Shown here piece after piece: positions 44,240 to 53,514 of a stretch of 64,000 bases of DNA (the first letter of the stretch is position 1; the number at the start of each line of letters is the position of its first letter). The DNA comes from Serratia sp. FDAARGOS_506 (GTDB lineage Bacteria > Pseudomonadota > Gammaproteobacteria > Enterobacterales > Enterobacteriaceae): contig NZ_CP033831.1 in the NCBI RefSeq assembly GCF_003812745.1, forward strand, positions 620,001 to 684,000, written 5' to 3'. Both the position numbers and the translations under genes were made by a program. The notes beneath the pieces were generated by a model that worked only from the letters and a program-made list of their open reading frames with translations, was not told the origin of the DNA and did not search any database.

Positions 44240-44345
44240 GAAAAAGGCTCCCCGCAGGGAGCCTTTAACTCACAAACCAAGGAGGAAAAAACGTGGTTTT
44301 TCCTCCTTGGTGGTCATCAGCCGAAAATCAATAAATTGATTTTCC
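44240..44345 (-). ncRNA. Candidate small RNA between fbaA and the DUF1345 gene
   Basis: On the minus strand a promoter-like pair TTGCCT (44381-44376) and TATAAA (44357-44352), 18 bp apart, points away from fbaA. It would give an RNA of about 106 nt starting near 44345. The RNA could fold into GAAAATCAAT / ATTGATTTTC (44323-44344, starting at or next to the 5' end), a perfect 15-bp stem ACCAAGGAGGAAAAA / TTTTTCCTCCTTGGT (44276-44311) and a final Rho-independent terminator with T5 (44266-44241). No open reading frame of note is present. I do not recognise it as a known enteric sRNA. An alternative is decay debris of 3' UTRs. Confidence 0.35.
44241..44266. terminator. Terminator copy 1 (DUF1345 gene; also end of the candidate sRNA)
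   Basis: AAAGGCTCCC / GGGAGCCTTT, loop CGCA. On the minus strand it ends in T5. The 25-bp core 44241-44265 is identical to 44404-44428. Confidence 0.88.
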
Positions 44346-44403
44346 TTATTTTTTATATTTTGCCAACGGCAAGCCAGGCAACACCATCAGGCTTGTCATA
44401 AAC

Positions 44404-44428
44404 AAAAAGGCTCCCCGCAGGGAGCCTT
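44404..44428 (-). terminator. fbaA: Terminator copy 2, end of the epd-pgk-fbaA transcript
   Basis: AAGGCTCCC / GGGAGCCTT with loop CGCA, followed leftwards by T5. It lies 26 bp after the fbaA stop and repeats copy 1 exactly over 25 bp. Confidence 0.9.
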
Positions 44429-44454
44429 GTACATCGTGCAACAGGTGCCGAAGA

Positions 44455-45534
44455 TTACAGAACGTCTACCGCGTTCAGATCTTTGAAGGCCTGCTCCAGA
44501 CGCGTCACCATGCTGGTCTGCGCTGCACGCAGCCATACGCGTGGATCGTAGTATTTCTTGTTCGGCTGATCGGCGCCTTTCGGGTTGCCCAGCTGGCCTT
44601 GCAGGTAAGCTTCGTTCGCTTTGTAGTACTGCAGGATGCCGTCCCAGGTCGCCCATTGGGTGTCGGTGTCGATGTTCATCTTGATCACGCCGTAGCCCAC
44701 AGACTCTTTAATCTCTGCGTCGGTAGAACCGGAACCGCCGTGGAACACGAAGTTCAGGCTGTTGTGCGGCAGGTTGAATTTCTTGGACACGTAGTCCTGA
44801 GAATCACGCAGGATGGTCGGAGTCAGTTTGACGTTGCCTGGCTTGTACACGCCGTGCACGTTACCGAAGGAGGCAGCGATGGTGAAGCGCGGGCTGATGG
44901 CGTTCAGTTTTTCGTACGCGTAAGCCACGTCTTCCGGCTGGGTGTACAGAGCGGAAGCGTCCATATGGCTGTTGTCCACGCCATCTTCTTCACCGCCGGT
45001 GCAGCCCAGTTCAATTTCCAGCGTCATGCCGATTTTGGCCATGCGCTTCAGGTAGGCGCTGCAGATCTCGATATTTTCTTCCAGAGATTCTTCAGACAGA
45101 TCGATCATGTGAGAAGAGAACAGCGGTTTGCCGGTAGCGGCGAAGTGCTTCTCGCCGGCGTCCAGCAGGCCGTCCAGCCATGGCAGCAGTTTCTTCGCGC
45201 AGTGGTCGGTGTGCAGGATCACCGGCACGCCGTAATGTTCAGCCATCTGGTGAACGTGGTGTGCGCCAGAGATAGCGCCCAGAATCGCTGCGCCCTGAGG
45301 CACATCGGTCTTCACGCCTTTGCCGGCGATGAACGCGGCGCCGCCGTTGGAGAACTGAACGATGACCGGCGCGCGCACTTTAGCCGCGGCTTCCAGCACT
45401 GCGTTGATGGAGTCGGTACCCACGCAGTTTACCGCTGGCAGCGCAAAGTTGTTCTCTTTAGCAACTGCGAAGACTTTCTGAACGTCATCACCCGTGATGA
45501 CACCCGGTTTTACGAAATCAAAAATTTTAGACAT
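44455..45534 (-). CDS. fbaA: Fructose-bisphosphate aldolase, class II
   Basis: The 359-residue zinc enzyme has the same length as E. coli FbaA. Metal ligands lie in VILHTDHCAKK (His and Asp), the ELGCTGGEEDGVDNSH region, and the C-terminal FHGGSGSTDAEI loop. It cleaves fructose-1,6-bisphosphate in glycolysis and acts in reverse in gluconeogenesis. It is the third gene of epd-pgk-fbaA, with a hairpin in the 116-bp gap to pgk suggesting separate control of its level. Confidence 0.98.
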   Translation of the reverse strand: MSKIFDFVKPGVITGDDVQKVFAVAKENNFALPAVNCVGTDSINAVLEAAAKVRAPVIVQFSNGGAAFIAGKGVKTDVPQGAAILGAISGAHHVHQMAEHYGVPVILHTDHCAKKLLPWLDGLLDAGEKHFAATGKPLFSSHMIDLSEESLEENIEICSAYLKRMAKIGMTLEIELGCTGGEEDGVDNSHMDASALYTQPEDVAYAYEKLNAISPRFTIAASFGNVHGVYKPGNVKLTPTILRDSQDYVSKKFNLPHNSLNFVFHGGSGSTDAEIKESVGYGVIKMNIDTDTQWATWDGILQYYKANEAYLQGQLGNPKGADQPNKKYYDPRVWLRAAQTSMVTRLEQAFKDLNAVDVL

Positions 45535-45620
45535 GTTACTTTGTCCTGTTTCGTCGGCCGTAGATGGATGTAAATCGATGTTTTCACGCCGCGCAGCGTG
45601 AGCCGCGCGGTATAAAACAA

Positions 45621-45642
45621 ACGGGCGGCTTTCGCCTCCCGT
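45621..45642 (-). terminator. Intercistronic hairpin between pgk and fbaA
   Basis: ACGGGAGGC / GCCGCCCGT (one mismatch; minus-strand sense), loop GAAA, followed by TTTGTTTTA. It may be a partial terminator or processing site. Confidence 0.5.
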
Positions 45643-45650
45643 TGTCTGAA

Positions 45651-46814
45651 TTACTGCTTAGCGCGCTCTTCCAGCATCACGACTGCAGGCAGCGGTTTCC
45701 CTTCAACGAATTCCAGGAATGCGCCACCGCCGGTGGAGATGTAGGAAATTTTGTCAGCGATACCGAACAGATCGATGGCTGCCAGAGTGTCGCCGCCGCC
45801 AGCGATAGAGAAAGCGTCGCTATCGGCGATCGCGCGGGCGACAATTTCGGTGCCCTTACGGAAGTTAGGGAACTCGAATACGCCAACCGGGCCATTCCAC
45901 AGAATGGTCTTGGCGTTCTTCAGGATAACGGCCAGACGCTCGGCAGAGACGTCGCCCATATCCAGAATTTGCTCGTTGTCCTGGATCTCGTTGGCCTGCT
46001 TCACGGTTGCGGTCGCGGTTTCGGAGAACTCGGTCGCTACGCGCACGTCGGTCGGAACCGGGATGTCGCAGGTTTCCAGCAGTTTCTGCGCGTTCGGGAT
46101 CAGGTCAGGTTCGTACAGGGACTGGCCCACGTTGTTGCCCTGCGCCGCCACGAAGGTGTTGGCGATGCCGCCGCCGACGATCAGCTGATCGGCGATTTTG
46201 GACAGGGAATCCAGCACGGTCAGTTTGGTGGACACTTTAGAACCGCCCACGATGGCGACCATCGGACGGGCCGGGTTGCCCAGGGCCTTGCCCAACGCTT
46301 CCAGCTCGGCGGACAGCAGCGGACCGGCACAGGCGACAGGCGCGAACTTGCCCACGCCGTGGGTGGAAGCCTGCGCGCGGTGTGCGGTACCGAACGCGTC
46401 CATTACGTACACGTCGCACAGCGCCGCGTATTTCTTGGACAGGGTTTCGTCGTCTTTCTTCTCGCCCTTGTTGAAACGGACGTTTTCCAGCACCACCAGT
46501 TCGCCTTCGGCGACGTCGACGCCATCCAGATAATCCTTCGCCAGACGCACTGGAGATTTCAGGTGATCTTTCAGGTAGTTGACCACAGGCAGCAGGGAGA
46601 ATTCTTCGTTGTACTCGCCTTCGGTAGGACGACCCAGGTGGGAGGTTACCATCACGCGGGCGCCTTGCTTCAGCGCAGCTTCGATAGTCGGCAGGGAAGC
46701 GCGGATACGCGCGTCGGAAGTCACTTTACCGTCTTTTACCGGCACGTTCAGATCGGAGCGGATCAGTACGCGTTTACCCGCCAGATCCAGATCGGTCATC
46801 TTAATTACAGACAT
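45651..46814 (-). CDS. pgk: Phosphoglycerate kinase
   Basis: The 387-residue protein (same as E. coli) has [16 protein letters not shown], the substrate-binding [13 protein letters not shown] and the ATP-site [17 protein letters not shown]. It transfers phosphate from 1,3-bisphosphoglycerate to ADP. It lies 70 bp after epd, first of the two glycolytic genes that follow it. All landmark residues appear present. Confidence 0.98.
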   Translation of the reverse strand: MSVIKMTDLDLAGKRVLIRSDLNVPVKDGKVTSDARIRASLPTIEAALKQGARVMVTSHLGRPTEGEYNEEFSLLPVVNYLKDHLKSPVRLAKDYLDGVDVAEGELVVLENVRFNKGEKKDDETLSKKYAALCDVYVMDAFGTAHRAQASTHGVGKFAPVACAGPLLSAELEALGKALGNPARPMVAIVGGSKVSTKLTVLDSLSKIADQLIVGGGIANTFVAAQGNNVGQSLYEPDLIPNAQKLLETCDIPVPTDVRVATEFSETATATVKQANEIQDNEQILDMGDVSAERLAVILKNAKTILWNGPVGVFEFPNFRKGTEIVARAIADSDAFSIAGGGDTLAAIDLFGIADKISYISTGGGAFLEFVEGKPLPAVVMLEERAKQ

Positions 46815-46884
46815 GGTGAACCCTCTTTATTGAATCTCTATAAAATTGCCTGAGCAGCGCGCCCGTCACGCCGGCGCCGCCGTA

Positions 46885-47901
46885 CTAGAAACCGCTGGCG
46901 GCCATTGCCCGTGTTGTATCCAACATCCGATTGGCAAAGCCCCATTCATTGTCGCACCAGACCAAGGTCTTTATCAGGTGCTGCCCGCTGACCCGGGTCT
47001 GCGTACCGTCGACGATAGCGCTGTGCGGGTCATGGTTAAAATCGATCGAGACCAATGGTAATTCCGTGTAGTCAACTATACCACGAAATGATTCCCGTGC
47101 GGCCTTTTGCAACAGCTGGTTGACCTCCGCCACCTTCACCGCGGCGCTGACGCTGACGCTGAGATCGATAGCCGTCACGTTGATGGTCGGCACGCGCACC
47201 GAGATAGCCTCGAAGCGATCGCAAAACTGCGGGAAGATGCGGGTGATGCCCGCGGCCAGCTTGGTATCGACCGGAATGATCGACTGGCTCGCCGCGCGGG
47301 TACGCCGCAAATCCGCGTGATACGCGTCGATCACCGGCTGATCGTTCATCGCCGAGTGAATGGTGGTCACGGTGCCGGATTCGATGCTGTAGGCATCGTC
47401 CAGCAGCTTGATCACCGGAATAATGCAGTTGGTAGTGCACGAGGCGTTGGACACGATGCGATGTTCCGCCAGCAGCGTCTGATGGTTGACGCCGAACACG
47501 ATGGTGGCGTCCAGATCGTTGCCGCCCGGATGGGCGAACAGCACTTTCTTCGCCCCCGCCGCCAGATGGGCTTCGCCATCCGCACGGCTGCCGTACACGC
47601 CGCTGCAGTCCAGCACCACGTCGACGCCCAGCTCGCCCCAGGGCAACTGCTCCACCGCCGGCTGATGCAACAGGCGAATCGCGTCGTCCCCGACGCTCAG
47701 CGTGTCGCACTCTTGCCGCACATCCCAGGCGAAGCGGCCGTGGCTGGAATCGTACTTCAGCAGATGGGCCATGCCCTCGGCGTTCGCCAGCTCGTTGATC
47801 GCCACCACGGAGATTTCCGCCCGTCGTCCCGATTCGTACAGTGCGCGCAATACGCTGCGGCCGATGCGGCCAAAGCCGTTTATCGCTATGCGGATGGTCA
47901 T
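46885..47901 (-). CDS. epd: Erythrose-4-phosphate dehydrogenase
   Basis: The 338-residue GapA-like enzyme has NAD-binding [15 protein letters not shown] and the catalytic C155 in SNASCTTNC. It oxidises erythrose-4-phosphate to 4-phosphoerythronate for pyridoxal-phosphate synthesis. The frame runs 43 codons further upstream, but ATG 47901 ([10 protein letters not shown]) matches E. coli Epd (339). It heads epd-pgk-fbaA, as in E. coli. A Cra-type site lies about 200 bp upstream. Confidence 0.97.
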   Translation of the reverse strand: MTIRIAINGFGRIGRSVLRALYESGRRAEISVVAINELANAEGMAHLLKYDSSHGRFAWDVRQECDTLSVGDDAIRLLHQPAVEQLPWGELGVDVVLDCSGVYGSRADGEAHLAAGAKKVLFAHPGGNDLDATIVFGVNHQTLLAEHRIVSNASCTTNCIIPVIKLLDDAYSIESGTVTTIHSAMNDQPVIDAYHADLRRTRAASQSIIPVDTKLAAGITRIFPQFCDRFEAISVRVPTINVTAIDLSVSVSAAVKVAEVNQLLQKAARESFRGIVDYTELPLVSIDFNHDPHSAIVDGTQTRVSGQHLIKTLVWCDNEWGFANRMLDTTRAMAASGF

Positions 47902-48214
47902 GCTGCTCCTGAAAAAGGGCCGTCCCCGCCGGGCTGACTCACCGGCGCCGGGCCGGCGCTGACTGGTTGTCTCACTAACCCGCATAGAGTAGTGGATCGC
48001 ACCGCCCGCTGTGAATCGCCGCGTTTGCATTATTCCCGCGCTTCAGCGGCTTTTCGCCGCCGTCACATCGGCATTTCTGTCGAAGAGTGCTTCAACTGAA
48101 ACGCTTCAGCTGAGCATAAACCAAAGTTTTGGCAAAAGGAACAGGTGCAACAGTTCCACAAGTAACGGAGGGGAGTTTTACGAGCATAAGATGATCTGGC
48201 GCACATTTTTGGCC
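47902..48214 (-). promoter_or_regulatory. epd upstream region
   Basis: These 313 bp lie between epd and the end of the LysR gene. They contain the Cra-type palindrome below. No further site could be fixed with confidence. Confidence 0.4.
48096..48109. promoter_or_regulatory. Candidate Cra (FruR) operator of epd-pgk-fbaA
   Basis: CTGAAACGCTTCAG is a palindrome of 5-bp arms around ACGC that fits the Cra core TGAAnCGnTTCA. The epd-pgk-fbaA operon of E. coli is Cra-controlled, which supports the call. Confidence 0.65.
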
Positions 48215-49153
48215 TTAAGGCCGCGGTGGATTTTCACGTGCCGTCCCCGTTTCACCGTAGTATTCACGGAAATAGTCGCGCAAAAATTCGACCGTCACCC
48301 GCACTTTCGCCGACGTTGCCAGCCGGGAAACGTACACCGCCCAGATGTTGGCCGGCTGATAATACTCCGGCAGGATGTGCACCAACCTGCCGCTGTCGAT
48401 GTTCTCTTTCACGTCCCAGGCAGAACGCAGCGCGACGCCTTGCCCGTCCAGGCACCACTGGTGCACGATTTCGCCGTGGTTCGACGCCAGCGCCCCCGTC
48501 ACCTTCACCGTCTCTTCGCCGCCCGGCCCCTGCAGCCGCCACAGCCCGAACGGATGATCGCGCTCCTTAATCACCAGGCAGGCGCGGCCCGCCAGCTCAG
48601 CCGGGCTTTTCGGCATGCCGTGACGCTGCAGATACGCCGGCGAAGCACACAGGATGCGCTGGTTGTCCGCCAGCTTGCGCGCAATCAGATTAGGGGCGAT
48701 ATCGTCACCGATGCGAATATCCAGATCGAAGCCTTCGCTAACCAGATCCACCAGCCGATCGGACACGTCGAGCCGCAGCTCCAGCTGCGGATACTCCCGC
48801 GCAAGCGCCGACAGCGCCGGAGCCACGAAGCGCCGGCCGAAGCCAAAGCTGCTGACCACGCGCAGCATGCCCTGCGGCGCCTGACGCACCTCGGACAGCT
48901 CGTCCATCATCTGATCGACATCGTTGAGAATGCGCTGCGCCCATTCGTAGATGCGCTCGCCGTCCTCGGTGATCGCCACCCGCCGCGTGGTGCGGTGCAG
49001 CAGCGACACGTCCAGCGCCTTTTCCAACAACGCGATGCGTTTGCTGATAAAGGCCGGCGACACGCCCAGTTCTTCGGCGGCGGCGGCAAACCCGGCGCGG
49101 CGCGCCACCAGCACGAACACCCGCAGGTCACTCAGGATCGGCATATTGTTCAT
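48215..49153 (-). CDS. dmlR: LysR-family regulator, DmlR-like
   Basis: The 312-residue protein has an N-terminal winged helix (LSDLRVFVLVARRAGFAAAAEELGVSP broken, AFISKRIALLEKAL) and a LysR effector domain (ASPAYLQRHGMPKSPAELAG). It is transcribed divergently from a DmlA-type dehydrogenase gene 103 bp away, the E. coli dmlR/dmlA arrangement, where DmlR activates dmlA with D-malate. I place the start at ATG 49153. A GTG at 49174 and an ATG at 49144 are possible; no clear Shine-Dalgarno decides. Confidence 0.85.
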   Translation of the reverse strand: MNNMPILSDLRVFVLVARRAGFAAAAEELGVSPAFISKRIALLEKALDVSLLHRTTRRVAITEDGERIYEWAQRILNDVDQMMDELSEVRQAPQGMLRVVSSFGFGRRFVAPALSALAREYPQLELRLDVSDRLVDLVSEGFDLDIRIGDDIAPNLIARKLADNQRILCASPAYLQRHGMPKSPAELAGRACLVIKERDHPFGLWRLQGPGGEETVKVTGALASNHGEIVHQWCLDGQGVALRSAWDVKENIDSGRLVHILPEYYQPANIWAVYVSRLATSAKVRVTVEFLRDYFREYYGETGTARENPPRP

Positions 49154-49184
49154 GATTCGTGTTTTATGTTTCACCGTTTTCGAG

Positions 49185-49205
49185 ATTGATTAACAGTTAG
49201 TCAAT
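49185..49205. promoter_or_regulatory. Candidate DmlR operator
   Basis: A 21-bp near-palindrome ATTGATTAAC-A-GTTAGTCAAT (one mismatched pair in 10-bp arms) lies between the divergent genes. It contains a T-N11-A LysR box pattern. It is 50 bp upstream of the dmlA start. Confidence 0.6.
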
Positions 49206-49256
49206 TATAGGATAACAGTGTTGTCAATCTCCCCTACCTACAAATGAGACCTCTGT

Positions 49257-50342
49257 ATGAGCAAAACTTACAAGATTGCCGCTATCCCCGGGGACGGTAT
49301 CGGGCGGGAAGTGTTGCCGGAAGGCATACGGGTATTGCAAGCGGCGGCGGCGCGCTGGGATCTGTCGCTGGAATTCGACACCTTCGAGTGGGCCAGCTGC
49401 GACTACTACCAGCACCACGGCCAGATGATGCCGGACGATTGGTTTGAGCAGCTCAAGGGGTTCGACGCCATCTACTTCGGCGCCGTCGGCTGGCCGGATA
49501 CGGTGCCCGATCACATTTCGCTGTGGGGCTCCCTGCTGAAATTCCGCCGCGACTTCGAGCAGTACGTCAACCTGCGCCCGGTGCGGCTGTTTCCCGGCGT
49601 GCCCTGCCCGCTGGCGAACAAGCAGCCGGGCGACATCGATTTCTACGTGGTGCGCGAAAATACCGAAGGGGAATACTCTTCGCTCGGCGGGCGGATGTTC
49701 GAAGGCACCGAACGCGAAATGGTGATCCAGGAATCGGTCTTCACCCGTCAGGGCGTGGACCGCATTCTGAAATACGCCTTCGAGCTGGCGCAGCAGCGCC
49801 CGCGTAAACGCCTGACCGCCGCCACCAAGTCCAACGGCATGGCCATCAGCATGCCGTACTGGGATGAACGCGTGGCGGAAATGGCGCGCCAGTACCCGGA
49901 TATCGCCTGGGACAAACAGCACATCGATATTCTGTGCGCGCGCTTCGTGCTGAACCCCGAACGCTTCGACGTGGTGGTGGCCTCCAATCTGTTCGGCGAT
50001 ATTTTGTCGGATCTCGGCCCGGCCTGCACCGGCACCATCGGTATTGCGCCGTCGGCCAACCTGAATCCGGAGCGCAACTTCCCATCGCTGTTCGAGCCGG
50101 TGCACGGTTCGGCGCCGGACATTTTCGGCAAGAACATCGCCAACCCGATCGCCATGATCTGGAGCGGCGCGATGATGCTGGATTTCCTCGGCGACGGCGA
50201 TGCCCGCTACCGCCAGGCGCACGACGGCATCCTGCAGGCGATCGAGCGCATCATCGCCGACGGGCCGCGCACGCCGGATATGCGTGGCGATGCCTCCACC
50301 CAGCAAGTCGGTCAGGCGATCGCCGCCCTGCTGCAACGCTAA
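49257..50342 (+). CDS. dmlA: D-malate dehydrogenase (decarboxylating), DmlA/TtuC type
   Basis: The 361-residue isocitrate/isopropylmalate-dehydrogenase-family enzyme has the NAD-site IAAIPGDGIGREVLPEG, substrate-site YFGAVGWPDTVPDHISLWG and metal Asp in ASNLFGDILSDLGPA; PVHGSAPDIFGKNIANP follows. It equals E. coli DmlA (361) in length. It oxidises D-malate to pyruvate and CO2 with NAD+; relatives also use tartrate. With the yeaVWX genes it completes a carnitine pathway. It is divergent from the LysR gene. Confidence 0.93.
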   Translation: MSKTYKIAAIPGDGIGREVLPEGIRVLQAAAARWDLSLEFDTFEWASCDYYQHHGQMMPDDWFEQLKGFDAIYFGAVGWPDTVPDHISLWGSLLKFRRDFEQYVNLRPVRLFPGVPCPLANKQPGDIDFYVVRENTEGEYSSLGGRMFEGTEREMVIQESVFTRQGVDRILKYAFELAQQRPRKRLTAATKSNGMAISMPYWDERVAEMARQYPDIAWDKQHIDILCARFVLNPERFDVVVASNLFGDILSDLGPACTGTIGIAPSANLNPERNFPSLFEPVHGSAPDIFGKNIANPIAMIWSGAMMLDFLGDGDARYRQAHDGILQAIERIIADGPRTPDMRGDASTQQVGQAIAALLQR

Positions 50343-50361
50343 GCATCACAGGTTTTCCTGC

Positions 50362-50388
50362 GCAGGGCGCGCTTTCGCGCCCTGCTTT
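50362..50388 (+). terminator. Terminator of dmlA
   Basis: Perfect 10-bp stem GCAGGGCGCG / CGCGCCCTGC, loop CTTT, then TTTG. It starts 20 bp after the dmlA stop. Confidence 0.75.
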
Positions 50389-50706
50389 GCCACGTCCGTT
50401 TTTCCGCTTCGATCGCCGCCGCAAATCCGCTGAAAACCACCGCAGAAAGCACGCCAATACCCCGGTCAAGATCACAACAAATTGTTTACATACTGTGTTT
50501 TATCCTTTTACAGATGCCCCAATTGTGGCCCTCCTGTAATTTGTGCACACTCGAAAATGTTAATGAAGAGTAAATATTCTCGGCCGCGTTCTGCCGGGGC
50601 GTTTGCTCCTCGCGGTGTAACAAAACAAACGGTTCAAGCCAATAAGGCCCGGACGCACCCTACGCTTCGCGCACCGGCCCACCACCGATAACAGGAGTTC
50701 ACTCCC
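50389..50706 (+). promoter_or_regulatory. yeaV upstream region
   Basis: These 318 bp hold no gene I can support. The A+T-rich stretch around 50470-50515 (AATTGTTTACATACTGTG, then TTTTATCCTTTT) is the likely promoter zone. I cannot fix -35/-10 positions. ACAGGAG before the ATG is a good ribosome-binding site. Confidence 0.4.
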
Positions 50707-52317
50707 ATGCAGAGCAACCCTAAAAAGGATGTCACGCTCATCGCCATCAGCCTGTGCAGTATTGCGCTGATCGCCATTTGCCTGATGCTCTTTCCGGCTC
50801 AATCCGCGCTTATCGCCAACACCATTTTCAACGGCGTCACCCGGCTGTTCGGTTCAACCATTCAAATCCTGGTGCTGATCGCCCTGCTGGTGGTGCTGTA
50901 TCTGGCGTTGAGCAAATACGGCAACATCCGCCTCGGCGAAGGCAAACCGCAATACTCCACGCTGGCCTGGCTGTTCATGTTCATCTGCGCCGGCCTGGGT
51001 TCGTCCACCCTGTACTGGGGGGTGATGGAATGGGCGTATTACTATCAGACGCCGGGGCTGAACATTGCGCCGCGCACCCCAAAGGCGCTGGAATACAGCA
51101 TCAGCTACTCCTTCTTCCACTGGGGCCTGAGCGCCTGGGCGACCTACGCCCTCGCCTCGCTGATCATGGCCTACCACTTTCACGTGCGTAAGAACAAAGG
51201 GCTCAGCCTGTCAGGGATTATTTCCGCCATCACCGGCGTGCGCGCCAACGGCCCGATCGGGCGGATAGTGGATCTGATTTTCCTGGTCGCCACCGTCGGC
51301 GCCCTCACCATTTCGCTGGTGCTGACCGCCTCCACCTTTACTCGCGGGCTGACGGCGCTGACCGGCATCCCCGACAATTTCGTGGTGCAGGCGACGGTGA
51401 TCCTGTTGGCGGCGGTGATTTTCTGTCTCAGCTCCTACATCGGCATCGACGGTGGCATGCAACGCCTGAGTAAAATGGTCGGCTGGGGCGCTTTCGTCTT
51501 CGCCGGGCTGGTGCTGCTGGTCGGCCCCACCGAGTTCACGATCAACAACACCATCAACGCCATCGGTCTGACGGCGCAAAATTTCCTGCAGATGAGCCTG
51601 TTCACCGATCCGATGGGCGACGGCAGCTTCAGCCGCAGCTGGACGGTGTTCTACTGGTTGTGGTGGATCTCCTATACCCCGGGCGTGGCGATGTTCGTCA
51701 CCCGCGTCTCGCGCGGCCGCAAGATTAAAGAAGTGATCTGGGCGCTGTTGCTCGGCAGCACCCTTGGCTGCTGGTTCTTCTTCGGCTCGCTGGAAAGCTA
51801 CGCCATGCACCAGTTCATCAGCGGGCAGCTCAACGTGCCGGAGATCCTCAGCACCCAGGGCGGCGAAACCGCCGTGCAGATGCTGCTGACGGCGTTACCG
51901 CTCGGCAAGCTGTTCCTGGCCGCCTATCTGTTCATCATGATCATTTTCCTGGCCTCCCACATGGACGCGGTGGCCTACACCATGGCCGCCACCAGCACCC
52001 GTAACCTGCAGGAGGGGCAAGATCCCAGCCCGATGCTGCGCCTGTTCTGGTGCGTGGTGATTACCCTGATCCCGCTGTCGATTCTGTTCACCGGCGCCTC
52101 GCTGGACACCATGAAAACCACGGTGATCCTTACCGCGCTGCCGTTCCTGCTGGTACTGCTGGTGAAAACCTACGGTTTCGCCCGCTGGCTGAAGCAGGAT
52201 TACGCGGCCATTCCGGCACACCTGATCGAAAGCAGCCCGCCGGCGCTGCCCGAGGCGCCACCGGCCGCCGAACTCTCCGCTCCATCGTCGTATCAACCGC
52301 GCCCTATGGCGAAATGA
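50707..52317 (+). CDS. yeaV: BCCT-family transporter, probably for carnitine (YeaV)
   Basis: The 536-residue protein has about 12 transmembrane segments and the betaine/choline/carnitine family core [19 protein letters not shown] followed by [35 protein letters not shown] contains the family tryptophans. The C-terminal tail is long, proline-rich and polar. Next to YeaWX and DmlA, carnitine or gamma-butyrobetaine is the likely cargo. It is followed by yeaW after 26 bp. Confidence 0.9.
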   Translation: MQSNPKKDVTLIAISLCSIALIAICLMLFPAQSALIANTIFNGVTRLFGSTIQILVLIALLVVLYLALSKYGNIRLGEGKPQYSTLAWLFMFICAGLGSSTLYWGVMEWAYYYQTPGLNIAPRTPKALEYSISYSFFHWGLSAWATYALASLIMAYHFHVRKNKGLSLSGIISAITGVRANGPIGRIVDLIFLVATVGALTISLVLTASTFTRGLTALTGIPDNFVVQATVILLAAVIFCLSSYIGIDGGMQRLSKMVGWGAFVFAGLVLLVGPTEFTINNTINAIGLTAQNFLQMSLFTDPMGDGSFSRSWTVFYWLWWISYTPGVAMFVTRVSRGRKIKEVIWALLLGSTLGCWFFFGSLESYAMHQFISGQLNVPEILSTQGGETAVQMLLTALPLGKLFLAAYLFIMIIFLASHMDAVAYTMAATSTRNLQEGQDPSPMLRLFWCVVITLIPLSILFTGASLDTMKTTVILTALPFLLVLLVKTYGFARWLKQDYAAIPAHLIESSPPALPEAPPAAELSAPSSYQPRPMAK

Positions 52318-52343
52318 CAATAAGAAAAGAGGAAGGTTAACTT

Positions 52344-53468
52344 ATGAGCACTCTGATCCCTGAATTTACCTTACCGAAAGATTTCTGCGCCGACGCCCGC
52401 GAGGCTTACACCATTCCGGCCCGGTTCTATACCCACCAGGCGGCGTTCGAGCACGAGAAAGAGCAGGTGTTCGCCACCAGCTGGATCTGCGTGGCGCACC
52501 GCAGCGAGCTCGCCGAACCGAACGACTACATCACCCGCGAAATCATCGGTGAAAACATTCTGGTGGTGCGTGGCCGCGACAAAGTGCTGCGCGCCTTTTA
52601 CAACGTCTGCCCGCACCGCGGCCATCAGCTGCTGGCGGGCGAAGGCCGAGCGAAAAACGTCATCACCTGCCCCTATCACGCCTGGGCGTTCAAGCTGGAC
52701 GGCGAACTGGCGCACGCGCGCAACTGTGAAAACGTGCAGAACTTCGATAAGGAAAACTCGCACCTGATGCCGGTGCGGGTCGAAGAGTACGCCGGGTTTA
52801 TTTACGTCAATCTGGACTCGCAGGCCGGCACGGTGGAAGACCAGCTGCCGGGCCTCGGCGCCAAAGTGCGCGAAGCCTGCCCGCAGGTCGACGACCTTAA
52901 GCTGGCGGCGCGCTTCGTCACCCGCACCCCGGCCAACTGGAAGAACATCGTCGACAACTACCTCGAGTGCTACCACTGCGGCCCGGCGCACCCCGGCTTC
53001 GCCGACTCGGTGCAGGTCGACCGCTACTGGCACACCCTGCACGGCAACTGGACCCTGCAGTTCGGCTACGCCCGCCCTTCCGAGCAGTCGTTCAAGTTTG
53101 AAGAAGGCAAGGAAGCCAGCTTCCACGGCATCTGGCTGTGGCCATGCACCATGTTCAACATGCCGCCGCTGGAAGGCATGATGACGGTGATCTATGAGTT
53201 CCCGGTCGATGCGGAAACCACCCTGCAGCACTACGACATCTACTTCACCAACGCCGATTTGAGCGACGAGCAGCTCAAATTGATCGACTGGTACCGCGAC
53301 GTATTCCGTCCGGAAGATTTGCGGCTGGTGGAGAGCGTGCAAAAGGGCCTCAAATCGCGCGGCTATCGCGGCCAGGGGCGCATCATGGCCGACGGCGCAG
53401 GCAGCGGCGTCAGCGAACACGGCATCGCCCACTTCCACAACCTGCTGGCGCAGGTCTATCAACCCTGA
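52344..53468 (+). CDS. yeaW: Carnitine monooxygenase oxygenase subunit (CntA/YeaW)
   Basis: The 374-residue Rieske oxygenase has the cluster ligands C89-x-H91 (CPHRGH) and C109-x2-H112 (CPYHAW). The mononuclear iron site has H211 and H216 in YHCGPAHPGF. Glu208 occupies the place of the usual bridging Asp, the feature that marks CntA/YeaW enzymes. It cleaves L-carnitine with O2 to trimethylamine and malic semialdehyde, receiving electrons from YeaX. AGGAAGG precedes the ATG. An aldehyde dehydrogenase gene separates it from yeaX. Confidence 0.94.
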   Translation: MSTLIPEFTLPKDFCADAREAYTIPARFYTHQAAFEHEKEQVFATSWICVAHRSELAEPNDYITREIIGENILVVRGRDKVLRAFYNVCPHRGHQLLAGEGRAKNVITCPYHAWAFKLDGELAHARNCENVQNFDKENSHLMPVRVEEYAGFIYVNLDSQAGTVEDQLPGLGAKVREACPQVDDLKLAARFVTRTPANWKNIVDNYLECYHCGPAHPGFADSVQVDRYWHTLHGNWTLQFGYARPSEQSFKFEEGKEASFHGIWLWPCTMFNMPPLEGMMTVIYEFPVDAETTLQHYDIYFTNADLSDEQLKLIDWYRDVFRPEDLRLVESVQKGLKSRGYRGQGRIMADGAGSGVSEHGIAHFHNLLAQVYQP

Positions 53469-53514
53469 TGCGACGGGGCCCACGGGCCCCCTCCCCCTGA
53501 CTTGTGAGGTTCTC

